A stretch of DNA of 35,449 nt from contig JAGWTZ010000034.1 in the NCBI GenBank assembly GCA_028868695.1, positions 1 to 35,449 of the forward strand, in the 5' to 3' direction. Positions 1 to 9,382 of this stretch are shown here, in pieces. Source of the DNA: Alphaproteobacteria bacterium. GTDB taxonomy: Bacteria; Pseudomonadota; Alphaproteobacteria; Rhizobiales; Aestuariivirgaceae. The notes beneath the pieces are model-generated. The model had not been told where the DNA came from and made no database searches. It saw nothing but the letters and a program-made list of their open reading frames with translations. The position numbers and the translations under genes were made by a program. Positions within the stretch are counted from its first letter, which is position 1. Each line of letters opens with the position of its first letter.

Positions 1-369
1 TCCACCATCCGCGGCGCGGTTGAGGAACAGGGCGCGGTGAAGCGGTTTTCCGCCGATCTGCAGATTTCGGTGGCCAAGCTGGGCCTGCATGAGAGCTTCA
101 CCAGCCGTGTGGAAGCCGATGGCGCCAACAAGACGGTCGTGGCCACAAGCGCGGATGGGCCGCTGAAGAGCCTTCGCGCAGAATGGACGATGAAGCCCAT
201 CGATGGTTCGCGCAGCGAAGTGGCGATCACCATCGACTATGAATTGAAGAGCAAGCTGTTGCAGCTGGCCGCCGGCAGCATGATGGACCATGCGGTGGCG
301 CGGGTGCTGGAAGCTTTCGAGGCGCGGGGCAGGAAGCTCTATCCCGCCAGCGCGTTGCGCAACATCTGA
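1..369 (+). CDS. COQ10/RatA-like START-domain protein (5' end missing)
   Basis: The frame is open from base 1 to a TGA at 367-369, so only about 122 C-terminal residues are visible and the start lies outside the window. The visible part fits the polyketide-cyclase/START fold of the COQ10/RatA family: an ESFTSRV strand, a GPLKSLRAEW strand, an ITIDYELKSKLL segment, then a long C-terminal helix. In alphaproteobacteria this family is thought to bind ubiquinone or its precursors; the database name 'RatA toxin' comes from an E. coli report. The gene converges on cinA and their 3' ends overlap by 31 bp. The family call is fairly secure; the physiological role is inferred. Confidence 0.8.
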   Translation, partial: STIRGAVEEQGAVKRFSADLQISVAKLGLHESFTSRVEADGANKTVVATSADGPLKSLRAEWTMKPIDGSRSEVAITIDYELKSKLLQLAAGSMMDHAVARVLEAFEARGRKLYPASALRNI

Positions 370-809
370 AGCGCCTGGCCGCGGGCCGCCGCGCGAATTG
401 CAGCGCGGTCACCCTGAAACACTTCGCGCAGGTGCCAGAGCTTGCCTGACTTCATGGCGCAGGCAAAGTGCACTAGGCCGACCGGTTTGGTTTCGCTGCC
501 GCCCGTTGGCCCGGCAATCCCGGTGATGGCCACAGAAAGCGTTGCGGCGGAGTGGGCCAAGGCTCCCTCGGCCATCGCCTTGGCCACGGCCTCGCTCACT
601 GCGCCGTGGGCTTCAATGAGGCGCACAGGCACGCCCAGCATCTGGGTTTTTGCGGCGTTGGAATAGGTGACAAAGCCACGGTCAAACACGGCTGATGATC
701 CAGCGATGTCAGTAATGGCGGCGGCAACCATGCCGCCGGTACAGCTTTCAGCGGTGGCAACAAGCTGGCCACGCGCCAACAGCTGTGCGACGAGTTCGGC
801 GCTGTTCAT
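339..809 (-). CDS. cinA: CinA C-terminal domain protein (NMN amidohydrolase, PncC-like)
   Basis: This 156-residue protein is a stand-alone CinA C-terminal domain. It shows the family signatures ATAESCTGGMVAAA (about residues 18-31) and ITGIAGPTGGS (about 95-105). Members deamidate nicotinamide mononucleotide to nicotinate mononucleotide, recycling the by-product of NAD-dependent DNA ligase in the cytoplasm. The N-terminal molybdopterin-binding/COG1058 half found in two-domain CinA proteins is absent, which is common in proteobacteria. The ATG (807-809) overlaps the ispDF stop by 4 bp, implying co-transcription and translational coupling with ispDF. The 3' end overlaps the convergent START-domain gene. 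Confidence 0.9.
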   Translation of the reverse strand: MNSAELVAQLLARGQLVATAESCTGGMVAAAITDIAGSSAVFDRGFVTYSNAAKTQMLGVPVRLIEAHGAVSEAVAKAMAEGALAHSAATLSVAITGIAGPTGGSETKPVGLVHFACAMKSGKLWHLREVFQGDRAAIRAAARGQALQMLRNALAG

Positions 810-1978
810 AGCGGCAACCGCACCGTGACGCTGGCCATGGCCGCCATCCCTTCCTTGCGGCCGATGGCGCCCATCTTCTCCGTGGTGGTGGCCTTAATGG
901 CGATGCGATCGGCGGTCACATGCAGCATGGGCGCCAGTGCTGCCTTCATTGCCGGGATGTGTGGGCTGATCTTGGGCGCTTCGGCGAGGATGGTGATGTC
1001 GGCATTGGCGATGATGCCGCCTTTGGCATTCAACAACTGCATGGCCTTGGCAACAAAGATTGACGACCTTGCATTTTTCCACTGAGGATCACTGGGCGGA
1101 AAATGAATGCCGATATCGCCTTCGCCAATGGTGCCGAGGATGGCATCGGTCAGGGCATGCAAGGCCACATCTGCGTCGGAATGGCCTTTGAGCTTATGCG
1201 TGTGCGGGATTTCGATGCCGCAAAGCCACAGTGAGTTGCCCTTGTCAAAGACATGGAAATCAATGCCCTGGCCCATGCGGATGTCGGGCCTTCCCGCCAT
1301 GTCCATCTGCTTCAATTCCCTGTCTGCGGCGGTGATGTCGGCGGCTGTGGTGAGCTTGCGGTTGCGCGCTTCGCCTGGAACGACATGCACCTTCATTCCG
1401 GCCTTTTCGGCGACGGCGGCATCGTCCGTCAATGCGTTTTCGCCCTGCGCGGCCAAGGCAGCATGGGCGGCCTTGATCTTCGAGAAGTGGAACCCTTGTG
1501 GGGTTTGAATGAAGAAGAGCGATTCGCGGTTCAGCGTTTCGTCAATCACCCCGGCCTTGGCGCGCTTGATGGTATCGGCCACGGCAAGGCCGGGCACGAC
1601 AGCTTCAGTGGCGCTCAATGCGTTGGCGACGATGCTGATCAACTCCTGCGAGACGAAGGGGCGGGCGGCATCGTGGATCAGCACCAGATCAGGCCCAAAT
1701 TCTGTGCAGGCCTCAATGCCAATGCGGCAGGACGATTGGCGTGAGTCTCCGCCTTGAACGGGTGGCGGGAGGTTAAGCCCTGCTGTTGCCGTGGCAAAAT
1801 CTTGTTCCTGGCCCTTGCCTATCACCACTTGCACATGGCCAATGGCGGGGTGGGAGAGAAAGGCCTCGATGGTCCGGCGCAGCACCGGCTTGTTGCCGAT
1901 CACCTGATATTGCTTGGGCTTTTCGCCCCCCGCGCGCTGGCCAGAGCCTGCCGCGACAATCACCGCTGCCACCTTCAT
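806..1978 (-). CDS. ispDF: Bifunctional IspD/IspF (MEP pathway)
   Basis: A fusion of two non-consecutive enzymes of the non-mevalonate isoprenoid pathway. The IspD half (about residues 1-225; CDP-ME synthase) has the nucleotide-binding IVAAGSGQRAGG...KPKQY start and LIHDAARPFV. The IspF half (about 230-390; MECDP synthase) has metal ligands in GIDFH and KGHSDADV, and the ATTTEKMGAIGRKEG tail. Such fusions are typical of alpha- and epsilonproteobacteria. I chose the ATG at 1976-1978 because GGCGGGAAT lies just upstream and the protein then begins MKVAAVIVAAG. An in-frame ATG at 1988-1990 (four residues longer) and one at 2063-2065 are alternatives. It is divergent from dusB and overlaps cinA by 4 bp. 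Confidence 0.95.
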   Translation of the reverse strand: MKVAAVIVAAGSGQRAGGEKPKQYQVIGNKPVLRRTIEAFLSHPAIGHVQVVIGKGQEQDFATATAGLNLPPPVQGGDSRQSSCRIGIEACTEFGPDLVLIHDAARPFVSQELISIVANALSATEAVVPGLAVADTIKRAKAGVIDETLNRESLFFIQTPQGFHFSKIKAAHAALAAQGENALTDDAAVAEKAGMKVHVVPGEARNRKLTTAADITAADRELKQMDMAGRPDIRMGQGIDFHVFDKGNSLWLCGIEIPHTHKLKGHSDADVALHALTDAILGTIGEGDIGIHFPPSDPQWKNARSSIFVAKAMQLLNAKGGIIANADITILAEAPKISPHIPAMKAALAPMLHVTADRIAIKATTTEKMGAIGRKEGMAAMASVTVRLPL

Positions 1979-2031
1979 GATTCCCGCCATAACCGATTGA
2001 GACCCCAAACAAAAGCGCATGCTGATTTTGC

Positions 2032-2059
2032 TTGACCTTGCTGCGCTGCAGCGTAACCT
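2032..2059 (+). promoter_or_regulatory. Candidate promoter of dusB-ntrBC with spacer palindrome
   Basis: In the ispDF/dusB divergent region, TTGACC (2032-2037) and TAACCT (2054-2059) sit 16 bp apart and resemble alphaproteobacterial housekeeping -35/-10 elements. They lie 37 bp before the dusB ATG. The spacer contains the perfect 10-bp palindrome CGCTGCAGCG (2044-2053), a possible operator. It does not resemble the TGCACC/GGTGCA NtrC site. This is a pattern match only. Confidence 0.35.
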
Positions 2060-2096
2060 GCTCAAAAATTGGTCTTGGAAATTGCGTGCTTAATTT

Positions 2097-3110
2097 ATGA
2101 GCATTTCGATTGGAAAAGTGCGTGTCAGGAACCGGGTATTCCTCGCACCGATGTCGGGCGTGACGGACGAGCCCTTTCGCCTCGCGGCTCATGACGCCGG
2201 GGCAGGGCTCGTTGTTTCCGAGATGGTGGCATCCGAAGAGTTGGCGCGTTCACGGCGCGACATGGTGCGGCGGGCGCGGGGCGCCAAGCGGCTTTCACCC
2301 TTTGTGATCCAGCTTGCTGGCCGCGAAGCGAGGTGGATGGCAGAGGGCGCCAAGGTGGCCCAGGACATGGGCGCAGACATCATCGACATCAACATGGGTT
2401 GCCCGGCCCGGCAGGTGACGGGCGGGCTCTCAGGTTCGGCGCTCATGCGCAACATTGATCACGCCATCACGCTGGTTGAAGCGACAGTTGGTGCAGCCAC
2501 AGTTCCAGTGACCTTAAAGATGCGGCTTGGATGGGATGAGAAATCCCTTAACGCGCCAGAACTCGCACGGCGGGCCGAAGGAGCAGGCATCGCCATGATC
2601 ACTGTGCACGGGCGCACGCGCTGCCAGTTTTACACTGGCAAGGCCGTTTGGCGTGCCATCCGCGCCGTGCGCGAGGTAATCAAGGTTCCGCTCGTTGCAA
2701 ATGGCGATTGCCAATCCGCTGATGACGCGCGCGAGATGATGTCGCTCTCCGGCGCTGACGCGGTGATGATTGGCCGTGGCGCCTATGGCAGGCCCTGGTG
2801 GCCCGGCGTGGTGGCTGAGGGGCTGGAAAAGGGCAGCGGCTGCGCAGCGCCAAACCTGCAGCAGGAGCGGGATGTTTTGCTGCAGCAGCATGAGGCCTGC
2901 CTGATGCTTTATGGCGCTGCCTTGGGGAACAAGAATTTCCGCAAGCATCTTGGCTGGACACTCACCCGGCTGGCCGAGAGGGGGCTGCTCAGCGCTGAAG
3001 ACCTAGTGGGCCTGCGCGGAACGCTGATGACCGAACATGACAACGCCGCAGTGGCGCACCGCATTGCCGAAGTGTTCGACTGCTGCGCGGCAGGGGAGGC
3101 GGCGGCATGA
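2097..3110 (+). CDS. dusB: tRNA-dihydrouridine synthase DusB (NifR3)
   Basis: The 337-residue protein is an FMN-dependent tRNA dihydrouridine synthase that reduces uridines in the tRNA D-loop. The TIM barrel opens with FLAPMSGVTDEPFR. The catalytic cysteine is in DINMGCPARQV (about residue 101), VHGRTRCQFYTG is the RNA/FMN-contacting stretch, and the phosphate-binding end is GADAVMIGRGAYGRPW. It is the first gene of the ntr cluster, the position that earned it the name nifR3 in Rhodobacter. Its stop overlaps the ntrB start (ATGA, 3107-3110). The ATG at 2097 has no strong Shine-Dalgarno sequence, but no better start exists. Confidence 0.95.
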   Translation: MSISIGKVRVRNRVFLAPMSGVTDEPFRLAAHDAGAGLVVSEMVASEELARSRRDMVRRARGAKRLSPFVIQLAGREARWMAEGAKVAQDMGADIIDINMGCPARQVTGGLSGSALMRNIDHAITLVEATVGAATVPVTLKMRLGWDEKSLNAPELARRAEGAGIAMITVHGRTRCQFYTGKAVWRAIRAVREVIKVPLVANGDCQSADDAREMMSLSGADAVMIGRGAYGRPWWPGVVAEGLEKGSGCAAPNLQQERDVLLQQHEACLMLYGAALGNKNFRKHLGWTLTRLAERGLLSAEDLVGLRGTLMTEHDNAAVAHRIAEVFDCCAAGEAAA

Positions 3111-4201
3111 TCCTGCAAGACACGCATTTCCGCTCGATCGTCGAAGCCCTGCCGAACCCGCTGGTCATTCTCGATTCTGAAAACCGGGTTTGCATGGCCA
3201 ACAGCGCTGCTGAAGACTTCTTTCAGGCCAGTGCCACCATCTTGAAAAAGCAGCGCCTCGAGGAACTGGTCCCTTTCTCAAGCCCGGCGCTTGAGGCCGT
3301 TTCCAAGGTTCGGGCCGAGGGCGGCGTGGTGAACGAATATGCCATCAGCATGGGCACTCCGCGCTTGGGTGGGGAACGTGTGGTGGACATGCAAACCACA
3401 GGCTTTTCAGATGTGCCCGGCGCCATCATGGTAATGGTATTGCGGCAATCCATGGCCCGGAAGTTTGACCTGCAGCTCTCGCACCAGGGAGCGGCGCGTT
3501 CAGTTTCCGGTATGGCTGCGATGCTGGCGCATGAAATCAAGAACCCGCTTTCGGGCATTCGTGGCGCGGCGCAATTGATTGAGCCGGGGCTGCCGGACCA
3601 GGACAGGGCCCTTGCCCGGCTGATCTGCGATGAGACTGACCGGATCCGCAATCTGGTTGATCAGATGGAAGTGTTCTCTGACGAGCGGCCATTGGAGCGC
3701 CAGCCTGTCAATATTCATGTGGTTCTCGACCGCGTGAAACAGTTGATCTTGGCCGGCCACCCCGACGGCATCACCTTGACAGAAGACTATGACCCTTCGC
3801 TGCCGCCAGTGAGCGGCAATCATGACCAATTGGTGCAGGTGTTTTTGAACCTCGCGAAGAACGCCGTTGAGTCCATGCAGGAAAATGGCGGACGGCTGCA
3901 GTTGACCACGGCTTTCAAGCCCGGCGTGCGGCTTGCCGTGGCGGGCAGCGCTGAACGTGTTTCCCTGCCGTTGGAAGTTTGCGTGCATGATGAAGGCGGC
4001 GGAATTGCCGATGATTTGCGCCCGCACATCTTTGACCCCTTCATCACATCGAAGGCGCAGGGCAAAGGGCTTGGCCTTGCCTTGGTGGCCAAGATCGTGC
4101 GCGATCACGGCGGCGTTGTCGAATGCATTGACCGCGGGGGCGGCACCACGTTCCGCGTGCTGCTGCCGCTGGACCGGAAGTTGGAGAAGCAGGCGTCATG
4201 A
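3107..4201 (+). CDS. ntrB: Nitrogen sensor histidine kinase NtrB (GlnL)
   Basis: A 364-residue cytosolic histidine kinase with no membrane segments. It has a PAS domain (about residues 8-110), a HisKA domain with phospho-acceptor His142 in [11 protein letters not shown], and an HATPase with N box [10 protein letters not shown]1 DEGGGIADD and G2 GKGLGLALV. NtrB phosphorylates or dephosphorylates NtrC according to nitrogen status signalled by PII proteins. It overlaps dusB and ntrC by 4 bp on each side (ATGA), so the three genes are probably translationally coupled. Length and domain order are normal for the family. Confidence 0.96.
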   Translation: MILQDTHFRSIVEALPNPLVILDSENRVCMANSAAEDFFQASATILKKQRLEELVPFSSPALEAVSKVRAEGGVVNEYAISMGTPRLGGERVVDMQTTGFSDVPGAIMVMVLRQSMARKFDLQLSHQGAARSVSGMAAMLAHEIKNPLSGIRGAAQLIEPGLPDQDRALARLICDETDRIRNLVDQMEVFSDERPLERQPVNIHVVLDRVKQLILAGHPDGITLTEDYDPSLPPVSGNHDQLVQVFLNLAKNAVESMQENGGRLQLTTAFKPGVRLAVAGSAERVSLPLEVCVHDEGGGIADDLRPHIFDPFITSKAQGKGLGLALVAKIVRDHGGVVECIDRGGGTTFRVLLPLDRKLEKQAS

Positions 4202-5646
4202 GTGCAAAAACAGTTCTGCTGGCAGATGATGACAGTGCCATCCGCACGGTTTTGATCCAGGCCTTGAACAGGGCAGGATACAGCGTGCGCGCCACCTCAA
4301 CGGCGGCTGCGCTGTGGCGCTGGGTGGCAGAGGGGCAGGGTGACGTGGTGATCACCGATGTGGTGTTGCCGGACGAGAATGCCTTTGATCTGTTGCCGCG
4401 GGTACGCAAGCTGCGACCCAGGCTGCCAGTTGTGGTGATGAGCGCCCAGAACACCATCATGACGGCAATCCGCGCCACCGAACTTGGCGCCTATGACTAT
4501 CTGCCAAAGCCTTTTGACCTGAATGTCCTGTTGCAGACCGTGGCGCGGGCCCTGGAACAGGCCGCCAAGCCCAGCATGGCGCGGGCAAAGGCGGAGAGTG
4601 ACAATCTCCCAATCATTGGCCGTTCGGCTGCGATGCAGGACATTTACCGTGTGATCGCGCGGTTGACGCTGACGGAGCTCACCGTCACCATCATTGGCGA
4701 AAGCGGCACTGGCAAGGAACTGGTGGCGCGCGCGCTGCATGATTTCGGCAAGCGGCGGCGCGGGCCTTTCGTGGCTGTGAACATGGCGGCCATTCCGCGT
4801 GAACTCATCGAGTCGGAATTGTTCGGCCATGAAAAAGGGGCTTTCACCGGCGCCTCCGCGCGCATGGCGGGCCGTTTTGAACAGGCTGAAGGCGGCACGC
4901 TGTTCCTTGATGAGATCGGGGACATGCCGCTCGAAGCCCAAACGCGGCTTTTGCGTGTGCTGCAGCAGGGGGAATACACCAGCGTTGGCGGCAATGCGCC
5001 GATCAAGTCCAATGTGCGCATCATCGCCGCCACGCACCGCGATCTGCGCCAACTGATTGCGCAAGGATTGTTCCGCGAGGACCTATTCTTCCGGCTCAAT
5101 GTGGTGCCCTTGCGCCTGCCGCCGCTGCGGGACAGGGCCGAGGACATCCCGGACCTGGTGCGGCATTTCCTCGATCAGGCGCAGAAGGATGGCTTGCCGC
5201 CGAAGGACATCTCGCCAGAGGCTCTGGAGGTCCTGCGCGCCTATCGCTGGCCGGGCAATGTGCGCGAGTTGGAAAATCTTGTGAAACGCCTCATGGCCAT
5301 CGAGGTGGATGATGTGATCGGGGCGGCTTCGGTGCGCAACGAGCTTGCGGCCAATGAAACGCAGGGACCGCGGCAAGAAGCTGGTGAACTGCATATCCCG
5401 GACACAATCAGCGATTTCATGGAACGGCATCTTTCCGGATATATGGCCGGTTTTGGTGACAGGTTGCCGCCGGATGGGCTCTATGACCGGATTCTCAACG
5501 AGGTTGAGCCGCCTCTGATCCGGGCGGTCTTGAGCGCCACAAAGGGCAATCAGCTGAAAGCGGCGGAAGTTCTGGGGATCAACCGGAATACCTTGCGCGT
5601 TAAGATAAAAGCGCATGATATCAAATCTTTGCGTGGATTTTCGTGA
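4198..5646 (+). CDS. ntrC: Nitrogen response regulator NtrC (GlnG)
   Basis: A 482-residue sigma54 activator. The receiver domain has acidic residues at 10-12, phospho-acceptor Asp54 ([11 protein letters not shown]) and the conserved KPFD lysine. The AAA+ domain has Walker A GESGTGKE, an intact GAFTGA loop, Walker [12 protein letters not shown] and [11 protein letters not shown]. The C-terminal Fis-type helix-turn-helix is [17 protein letters not shown]. The intact GAFTGA implies productive contact with sigma54, unlike Rhodobacter capsulatus NtrC, which lacks it. Targets are expected to be ammonium assimilation and alternative nitrogen sources. It is the last gene of the dusB-ntrB-ntrC unit; ntrY begins about 80 bp later. 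Confidence 0.97.
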   Translation: MSAKTVLLADDDSAIRTVLIQALNRAGYSVRATSTAAALWRWVAEGQGDVVITDVVLPDENAFDLLPRVRKLRPRLPVVVMSAQNTIMTAIRATELGAYDYLPKPFDLNVLLQTVARALEQAAKPSMARAKAESDNLPIIGRSAAMQDIYRVIARLTLTELTVTIIGESGTGKELVARALHDFGKRRRGPFVAVNMAAIPRELIESELFGHEKGAFTGASARMAGRFEQAEGGTLFLDEIGDMPLEAQTRLLRVLQQGEYTSVGGNAPIKSNVRIIAATHRDLRQLIAQGLFREDLFFRLNVVPLRLPPLRDRAEDIPDLVRHFLDQAQKDGLPPKDISPEALEVLRAYRWPGNVRELENLVKRLMAIEVDDVIGAASVRNELAANETQGPRQEAGELHIPDTISDFMERHLSGYMAGFGDRLPPDGLYDRILNEVEPPLIRAVLSATKGNQLKAAEVLGINRNTLRVKIKAHDIKSLRGFS

Positions 5647-5664
5647 GCTTTGGTTGAGTTGGCA

Positions 5665-5726
5665 CTGTGGCTTGGCCGCCACAGGGAGTGTTGAAATCCT
5701 GCCACAGTTTGGGGCATAAGGGCCCC
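5665..5726 (+). promoter_or_regulatory. ntrC-ntrY intergenic hairpins; Shine-Dalgarno in a loop
   Basis: The 80-bp gap holds CTGTGGC (5665-5671) paired with GCCACAG (5678-5684), and a second GCCACAG copy at 5701-5707 that could pair alternatively with the first arm. Next to the ntrY ATG, GGGGC (5711-5715) and GCCCC (5722-5726) enclose a six-base loop, ATAAGG, holding the likely Shine-Dalgarno core. This could regulate expression of ntrYX, but no function is demonstrated. Confidence 0.35.
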
Positions 5727-7925
5727 ATGTTGAAGACGCCTGATTTTTCGATTGGCAAGCGGATCCGTGGCTTTTCTGGCCTGGCGGCGGTCGGGTTGGT
5801 TTCGATCGGCACCATCATTGGATTTGCAACCTTTCTGTTGCTGACAGGGCTGACACCCTTCCAGCCCAGCAGTTCCAATATCACCAACATGCTGATCGCC
5901 AATGGCGTTGTCGTCGTGGTGATGGTGGCGATGATTGTCGGGCAAATCATTCACCTGTTTTGGGAGCGGCGGCGGGGCACGGCTGGCGCTGGCCTGCACA
6001 TCAGGCTTGTGACGCTGTTCAGTCTCGTTTCCGTTGTTCCGGCGCTTCTGGTGGCGGCTTTTGCCAGTGTCACGCTCAACCGTGGGCTCGACACCTGGTT
6101 TTCAACGCAGACCCGCGCCATTGTCGAAACAGCCGCAACGGTAGCGGATGCCTACCTGACCAATGCTTCTGAAGCGACGCGCAATGACCTTGCCAACATC
6201 TCGGCGGATCTTGTGCAGCAATTGACGGAGTTCAATGATGACCGGCCCAATTTCCTGAGGCGGGTTGCGCGCCATGCCGCGCTTCGCAACCTTGCGGCCG
6301 TTTACATCTTCAATCCTGCGACAAAGCAGATCGAGGCCAATGTCACCGCCAATGACAACATCAACTTCATCGCACCAAATGAGGACGCCATCACCCAGGC
6401 GGAGAAGGGGGACATTGTCTTGCTTCCGCCGGGCCGGGGGGGCAACCTCATCCGTGCACTGATGAAGCTGCAGGGGTATCCCAATGAGTATGTCTATGTC
6501 TATCGCATCGTCTCTCCCGCTGTCATAGATCAGCTTACGAAAACGCGCGATGCGAAGGCGGATTACGACCGGATGCAGCAGCAGCGGGTTGTCGTTCAGC
6601 TGACTTTCGGCCTTGTCTACGCGCTTGTCGCACTGATCTTTCTGCTCGCCGCGGTTTGGGCGGGCATGTGGTTCTCGGACCGCCTGGTTTCGCCCATCGT
6701 GCGGCTGCTGAATGCCTCGCGTGATGTGGCGCGCGGGGATTTCAATGCCAAGGTCAAGGTCATCGAGGGACCGGGGGATCTGCAGCGCCTATCGCAGACT
6801 TTCAATCTGATGACGGATCAGATTGCCTCCAGCCGCGACCAGTTGCTGCTCACCAACCGGCAGTTGGACGACCGGCGCCGTTTCACCGAGGCAATGCTCG
6901 AAGGGGTGAGTGCTGGCGTCATTGGCATTGGCGCGGACCACCGCATCACTCTGGTGAACCGTTCAGCACTCATGCATCTCGGCAAGAGTGACGCTGAGTT
7001 GATGGGCCGGAAACTGGAAGACGCGCTGCCGGAATTCAGTGACATTTATCTCACAGCCCTTAGCCGCCCACATGGTTCAGCCGACGGGCAAGTGGATATC
7101 AAGGTGAAGGGGCAGGACCTCAGCTTCATTGTGCGGATCACCACAGAGCTGGGTGAACAGCCTGAGCACGGCCATGTGTTGACCTTCGATGACATCACGC
7201 AACTGGTTTCGGCGCAGCGCAACTCGGCTTGGTCGGACATTGCGCGCCGCATTGCCCATGAAATCAAGAATCCGCTCACGCCCATCCAGCTTTCGGCCGA
7301 GCGCTTGAAGCGCAAGTATTTGAAGGAAATCACCACCGACAAACAGGTTTTCGAGCAGTGCACCGACACGATCATCCGCCAGGTGGGTGATCTTGGTCGG
7401 ATTGTCGATGAGTTCTCTTCATTTGCGCGCATGCCCTCGGCCGTGCCGGAACCCAACAACCTCAATGATCTCGTGAAGGAGGCCACAGTTCTGCAGCGCG
7501 TTTCGGCCTCCGACATCGACATCACCTTCAAGCTTCAAGAGCCGCCACTGGTTTTTGCCTTTGACAGGCGCTTGCTCACCCAGGCTGTCACCAATCTTGT
7601 GAAGAATGCGCGGGAGGCCATTGAGGCGCGTGGGCCTGAGGCGCCGCGGGGGCGCATCATGATTGAGACTGGCCTGACGGGTGATGTGCCGTTCCTGTCG
7701 GTCACCGATAATGGTGTGGGCCTGCCGTCGGAGAACCGCAACAGGCTGGCTGAGCCTTACATGACGACACGCGAAAAGGGCACTGGGCTGGGCCTGGCGA
7801 TCGTCAAGCGGATCATGGAGGAGCATGGAGGCCGGTTGCGCCTTTCGGATGCTGCTGGCGGGCAGGGGGCATCCATCACGCTTGAATTCGCGCCGCAACA
7901 CCATGCGGTTCTGGAGAGTGCCTAA
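5727..7925 (+). CDS. ntrY: Membrane sensor histidine kinase NtrY
   Basis: With the ATG at 5727 (AAGGG four bases upstream) the protein has 732 residues, close to family length. A GTG at 5667 would add 20 residues of non-conserved sequence. Order: three transmembrane segments (about 17-43, 56-79, 93-117), a periplasmic region of about 170 residues, a fourth membrane segment (about 290-316), HAMP (about 317-370), PAS (about 385-490), HisKA with His511 in [11 protein letters not shown], and an HATPase with NLVKNAREA, DNGVGLP and GTGLGLAIV. NtrY partners NtrX. In related bacteria the pair responds to nitrogen and to redox or oxygen conditions and affects the envelope. The stop overlaps the ntrX start (TAATG). 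Confidence 0.95.
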   Translation: MLKTPDFSIGKRIRGFSGLAAVGLVSIGTIIGFATFLLLTGLTPFQPSSSNITNMLIANGVVVVVMVAMIVGQIIHLFWERRRGTAGAGLHIRLVTLFSLVSVVPALLVAAFASVTLNRGLDTWFSTQTRAIVETAATVADAYLTNASEATRNDLANISADLVQQLTEFNDDRPNFLRRVARHAALRNLAAVYIFNPATKQIEANVTANDNINFIAPNEDAITQAEKGDIVLLPPGRGGNLIRALMKLQGYPNEYVYVYRIVSPAVIDQLTKTRDAKADYDRMQQQRVVVQLTFGLVYALVALIFLLAAVWAGMWFSDRLVSPIVRLLNASRDVARGDFNAKVKVIEGPGDLQRLSQTFNLMTDQIASSRDQLLLTNRQLDDRRRFTEAMLEGVSAGVIGIGADHRITLVNRSALMHLGKSDAELMGRKLEDALPEFSDIYLTALSRPHGSADGQVDIKVKGQDLSFIVRITTELGEQPEHGHVLTFDDITQLVSAQRNSAWSDIARRIAHEIKNPLTPIQLSAERLKRKYLKEITTDKQVFEQCTDTIIRQVGDLGRIVDEFSSFARMPSAVPEPNNLNDLVKEATVLQRVSASDIDITFKLQEPPLVFAFDRRLLTQAVTNLVKNAREAIEARGPEAPRGRIMIETGLTGDVPFLSVTDNGVGLPSENRNRLAEPYMTTREKGTGLGLAIVKRIMEEHGGRLRLSDAAGGQGASITLEFAPQHHAVLESA

Positions 7926-9310
7926 TGGCTGCCGATATCCTGATTATTGATGATGAAGCGGACATCCGCGAACTGACGGCCGGAATCCTGCAGGACGAAG
8001 GGTTCGAAACCCGCCTGGCGCATAATTCTGATGCCGCCCTTGCGGAGATTGGCCAGCGAAAGCCTTCGCTGGTGATCCTTGATATCTGGTTGCAGGGCTC
8101 GAAGCTTGATGGGCTGGACCTGCTGCTTGAGGTCAAGCATCTGCATCCGACCCTGCCAGTCATCATCATCTCGGGCCATGGCAACATTGAAACGGCCGTG
8201 GCCGCGATCAAGCGTGGCGCCTATGAATATGTCGAGAAGCCGTTCAATTCGGACCGGCTTTTGGTTGTCGTCAATCGCGCGCTGGAAGCGACTCGGCTGA
8301 GGCGCGAGAATGAAGAGCTGAAGGGCCGTTCAGGCCTTGATGCCGAGTTGCTGGGCCAGAGCCACGCGATGCGGCTGCTGCGCGGGGCGCTGAAGAAGAT
8401 TGCGCCATCAAACAGCCGCGTGCTCATCAGCGGGCCGATGGGGGCTGGCAAGGAGTTGGTTGCGCGCCTTTTGCATTCTGCTTCGCAGCGCGCTGAACGC
8501 GCCTTTGTGACCGTGAGCGCGGCGGCCATGGCGCCCGAGCGCATGGAAGAAGAGCTGTTTGGCGTTGAAAGCCATGGCGGAGAGGCCATGCGCATTGGCG
8601 CGCTTGAAGAGGCGCATGGCGGCACTCTCTACATCGATGAAATCGCGGACATGCCGCTGGAGACGCAAGGCAAGGTTCTGCGTGTGCTGGTGGACCAGAC
8701 CTTCCAGCGGGTGGGCGGCAACAAGAAGGTCAAAGTGGATGTGCGCATCATTTCATCAACCGCCCGCGATCTGGTGGCGATGATCGGCGCACAGGCTTTC
8801 CGGGAAGATCTCTATCATCGCCTGGGTGTGGTTCCGTTGCAAGTGCCGGGGCTGGATGAACGGCGCGAAGACATTCCCGATCTTGTGGAGTTCTTTGCGC
8901 GAGCCTTTGCGTCGGCCTCGGGGCAGCTGCCACGCCGGTTTTCCCAGGAGGCAGTCATGCTGATGCAGACACGGCCCTGGCCCGGCAATGTTCGTGAATT
9001 GCGCAACAATGTGGAGCGGGCCTTGATCCTTTCATCAGGCGACGGCGCGGAGGAAGTGGCGGCGAGTTATCTGGCTGCAGAGCAGAACAACAATGTTCCC
9101 GCCGGGTTCTCCCAGGAAAGCCTGCTTGCATTGCCCCTGAGGGAGGCGCGTGACATGTTCGAGCGTGATTACATTGCCGCACAATTGTCACGTTTTGGCG
9201 GAAACATCTCCAAGACAGCAGGGTTTATCGGCATGGAGCGTTCAGCTTTACACCGTAAAATCAAGATGTTGTCGTTGACATCGAAAGATGCCGATGAAGA
9301 GCAGGACTAG
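7925..9310 (+). CDS. ntrX: Response regulator NtrX (no GAFTGA motif)
   Basis: A 461-residue NtrC-family regulator. The receiver has Asp53 (VILDIWLQG) and a VEKPFN lysine. The AAA+ domain has Walker A GPMGAGKE and Walker B GGTLYIDEIAD, and [13 protein letters not shown] follows. The C-terminal Fis helix-turn-helix is SKTAGFIGMERSALHRKI. Where NtrC has the GAFTGA loop, this protein reads GVESHGGEAMRIGALEEA, so that loop is missing. It probably does not activate sigma54 holoenzyme in the classical way and may act at sigma70 promoters or as a repressor (inference). It overlaps ntrY by one base; hfq begins 72 bp downstream. Confidence 0.95.
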   Translation: MAADILIIDDEADIRELTAGILQDEGFETRLAHNSDAALAEIGQRKPSLVILDIWLQGSKLDGLDLLLEVKHLHPTLPVIIISGHGNIETAVAAIKRGAYEYVEKPFNSDRLLVVVNRALEATRLRRENEELKGRSGLDAELLGQSHAMRLLRGALKKIAPSNSRVLISGPMGAGKELVARLLHSASQRAERAFVTVSAAAMAPERMEEELFGVESHGGEAMRIGALEEAHGGTLYIDEIADMPLETQGKVLRVLVDQTFQRVGGNKKVKVDVRIISSTARDLVAMIGAQAFREDLYHRLGVVPLQVPGLDERREDIPDLVEFFARAFASASGQLPRRFSQEAVMLMQTRPWPGNVRELRNNVERALILSSGDGAEEVAASYLAAEQNNNVPAGFSQESLLALPLREARDMFERDYIAAQLSRFGGNISKTAGFIGMERSALHRKIKMLSLTSKDADEEQD

Positions 9311-9382
9311 GCGGTTTGGCAATTGCGCCTGAATCGGCTAGGCTTGCAGTTGCCCAATAAGAACATAGAAACGGCACCCAGC

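Noticed and set aside
1-369. Toxin of a toxin-antitoxin pair (RatA label).
   Set aside because: No antitoxin gene is adjacent in the visible sequence and the context fits a COQ10-like quinone-binding START protein.
5660-5676. TGGCAC followed by TTGGC, resembling a sigma54 -24/-12 promoter before ntrY.
   Set aside because: The GG-to-GC distance is two bases too long and the -12 element reads TTGG rather than TTGC, so it fails the strict spacing of sigma54 promoters.
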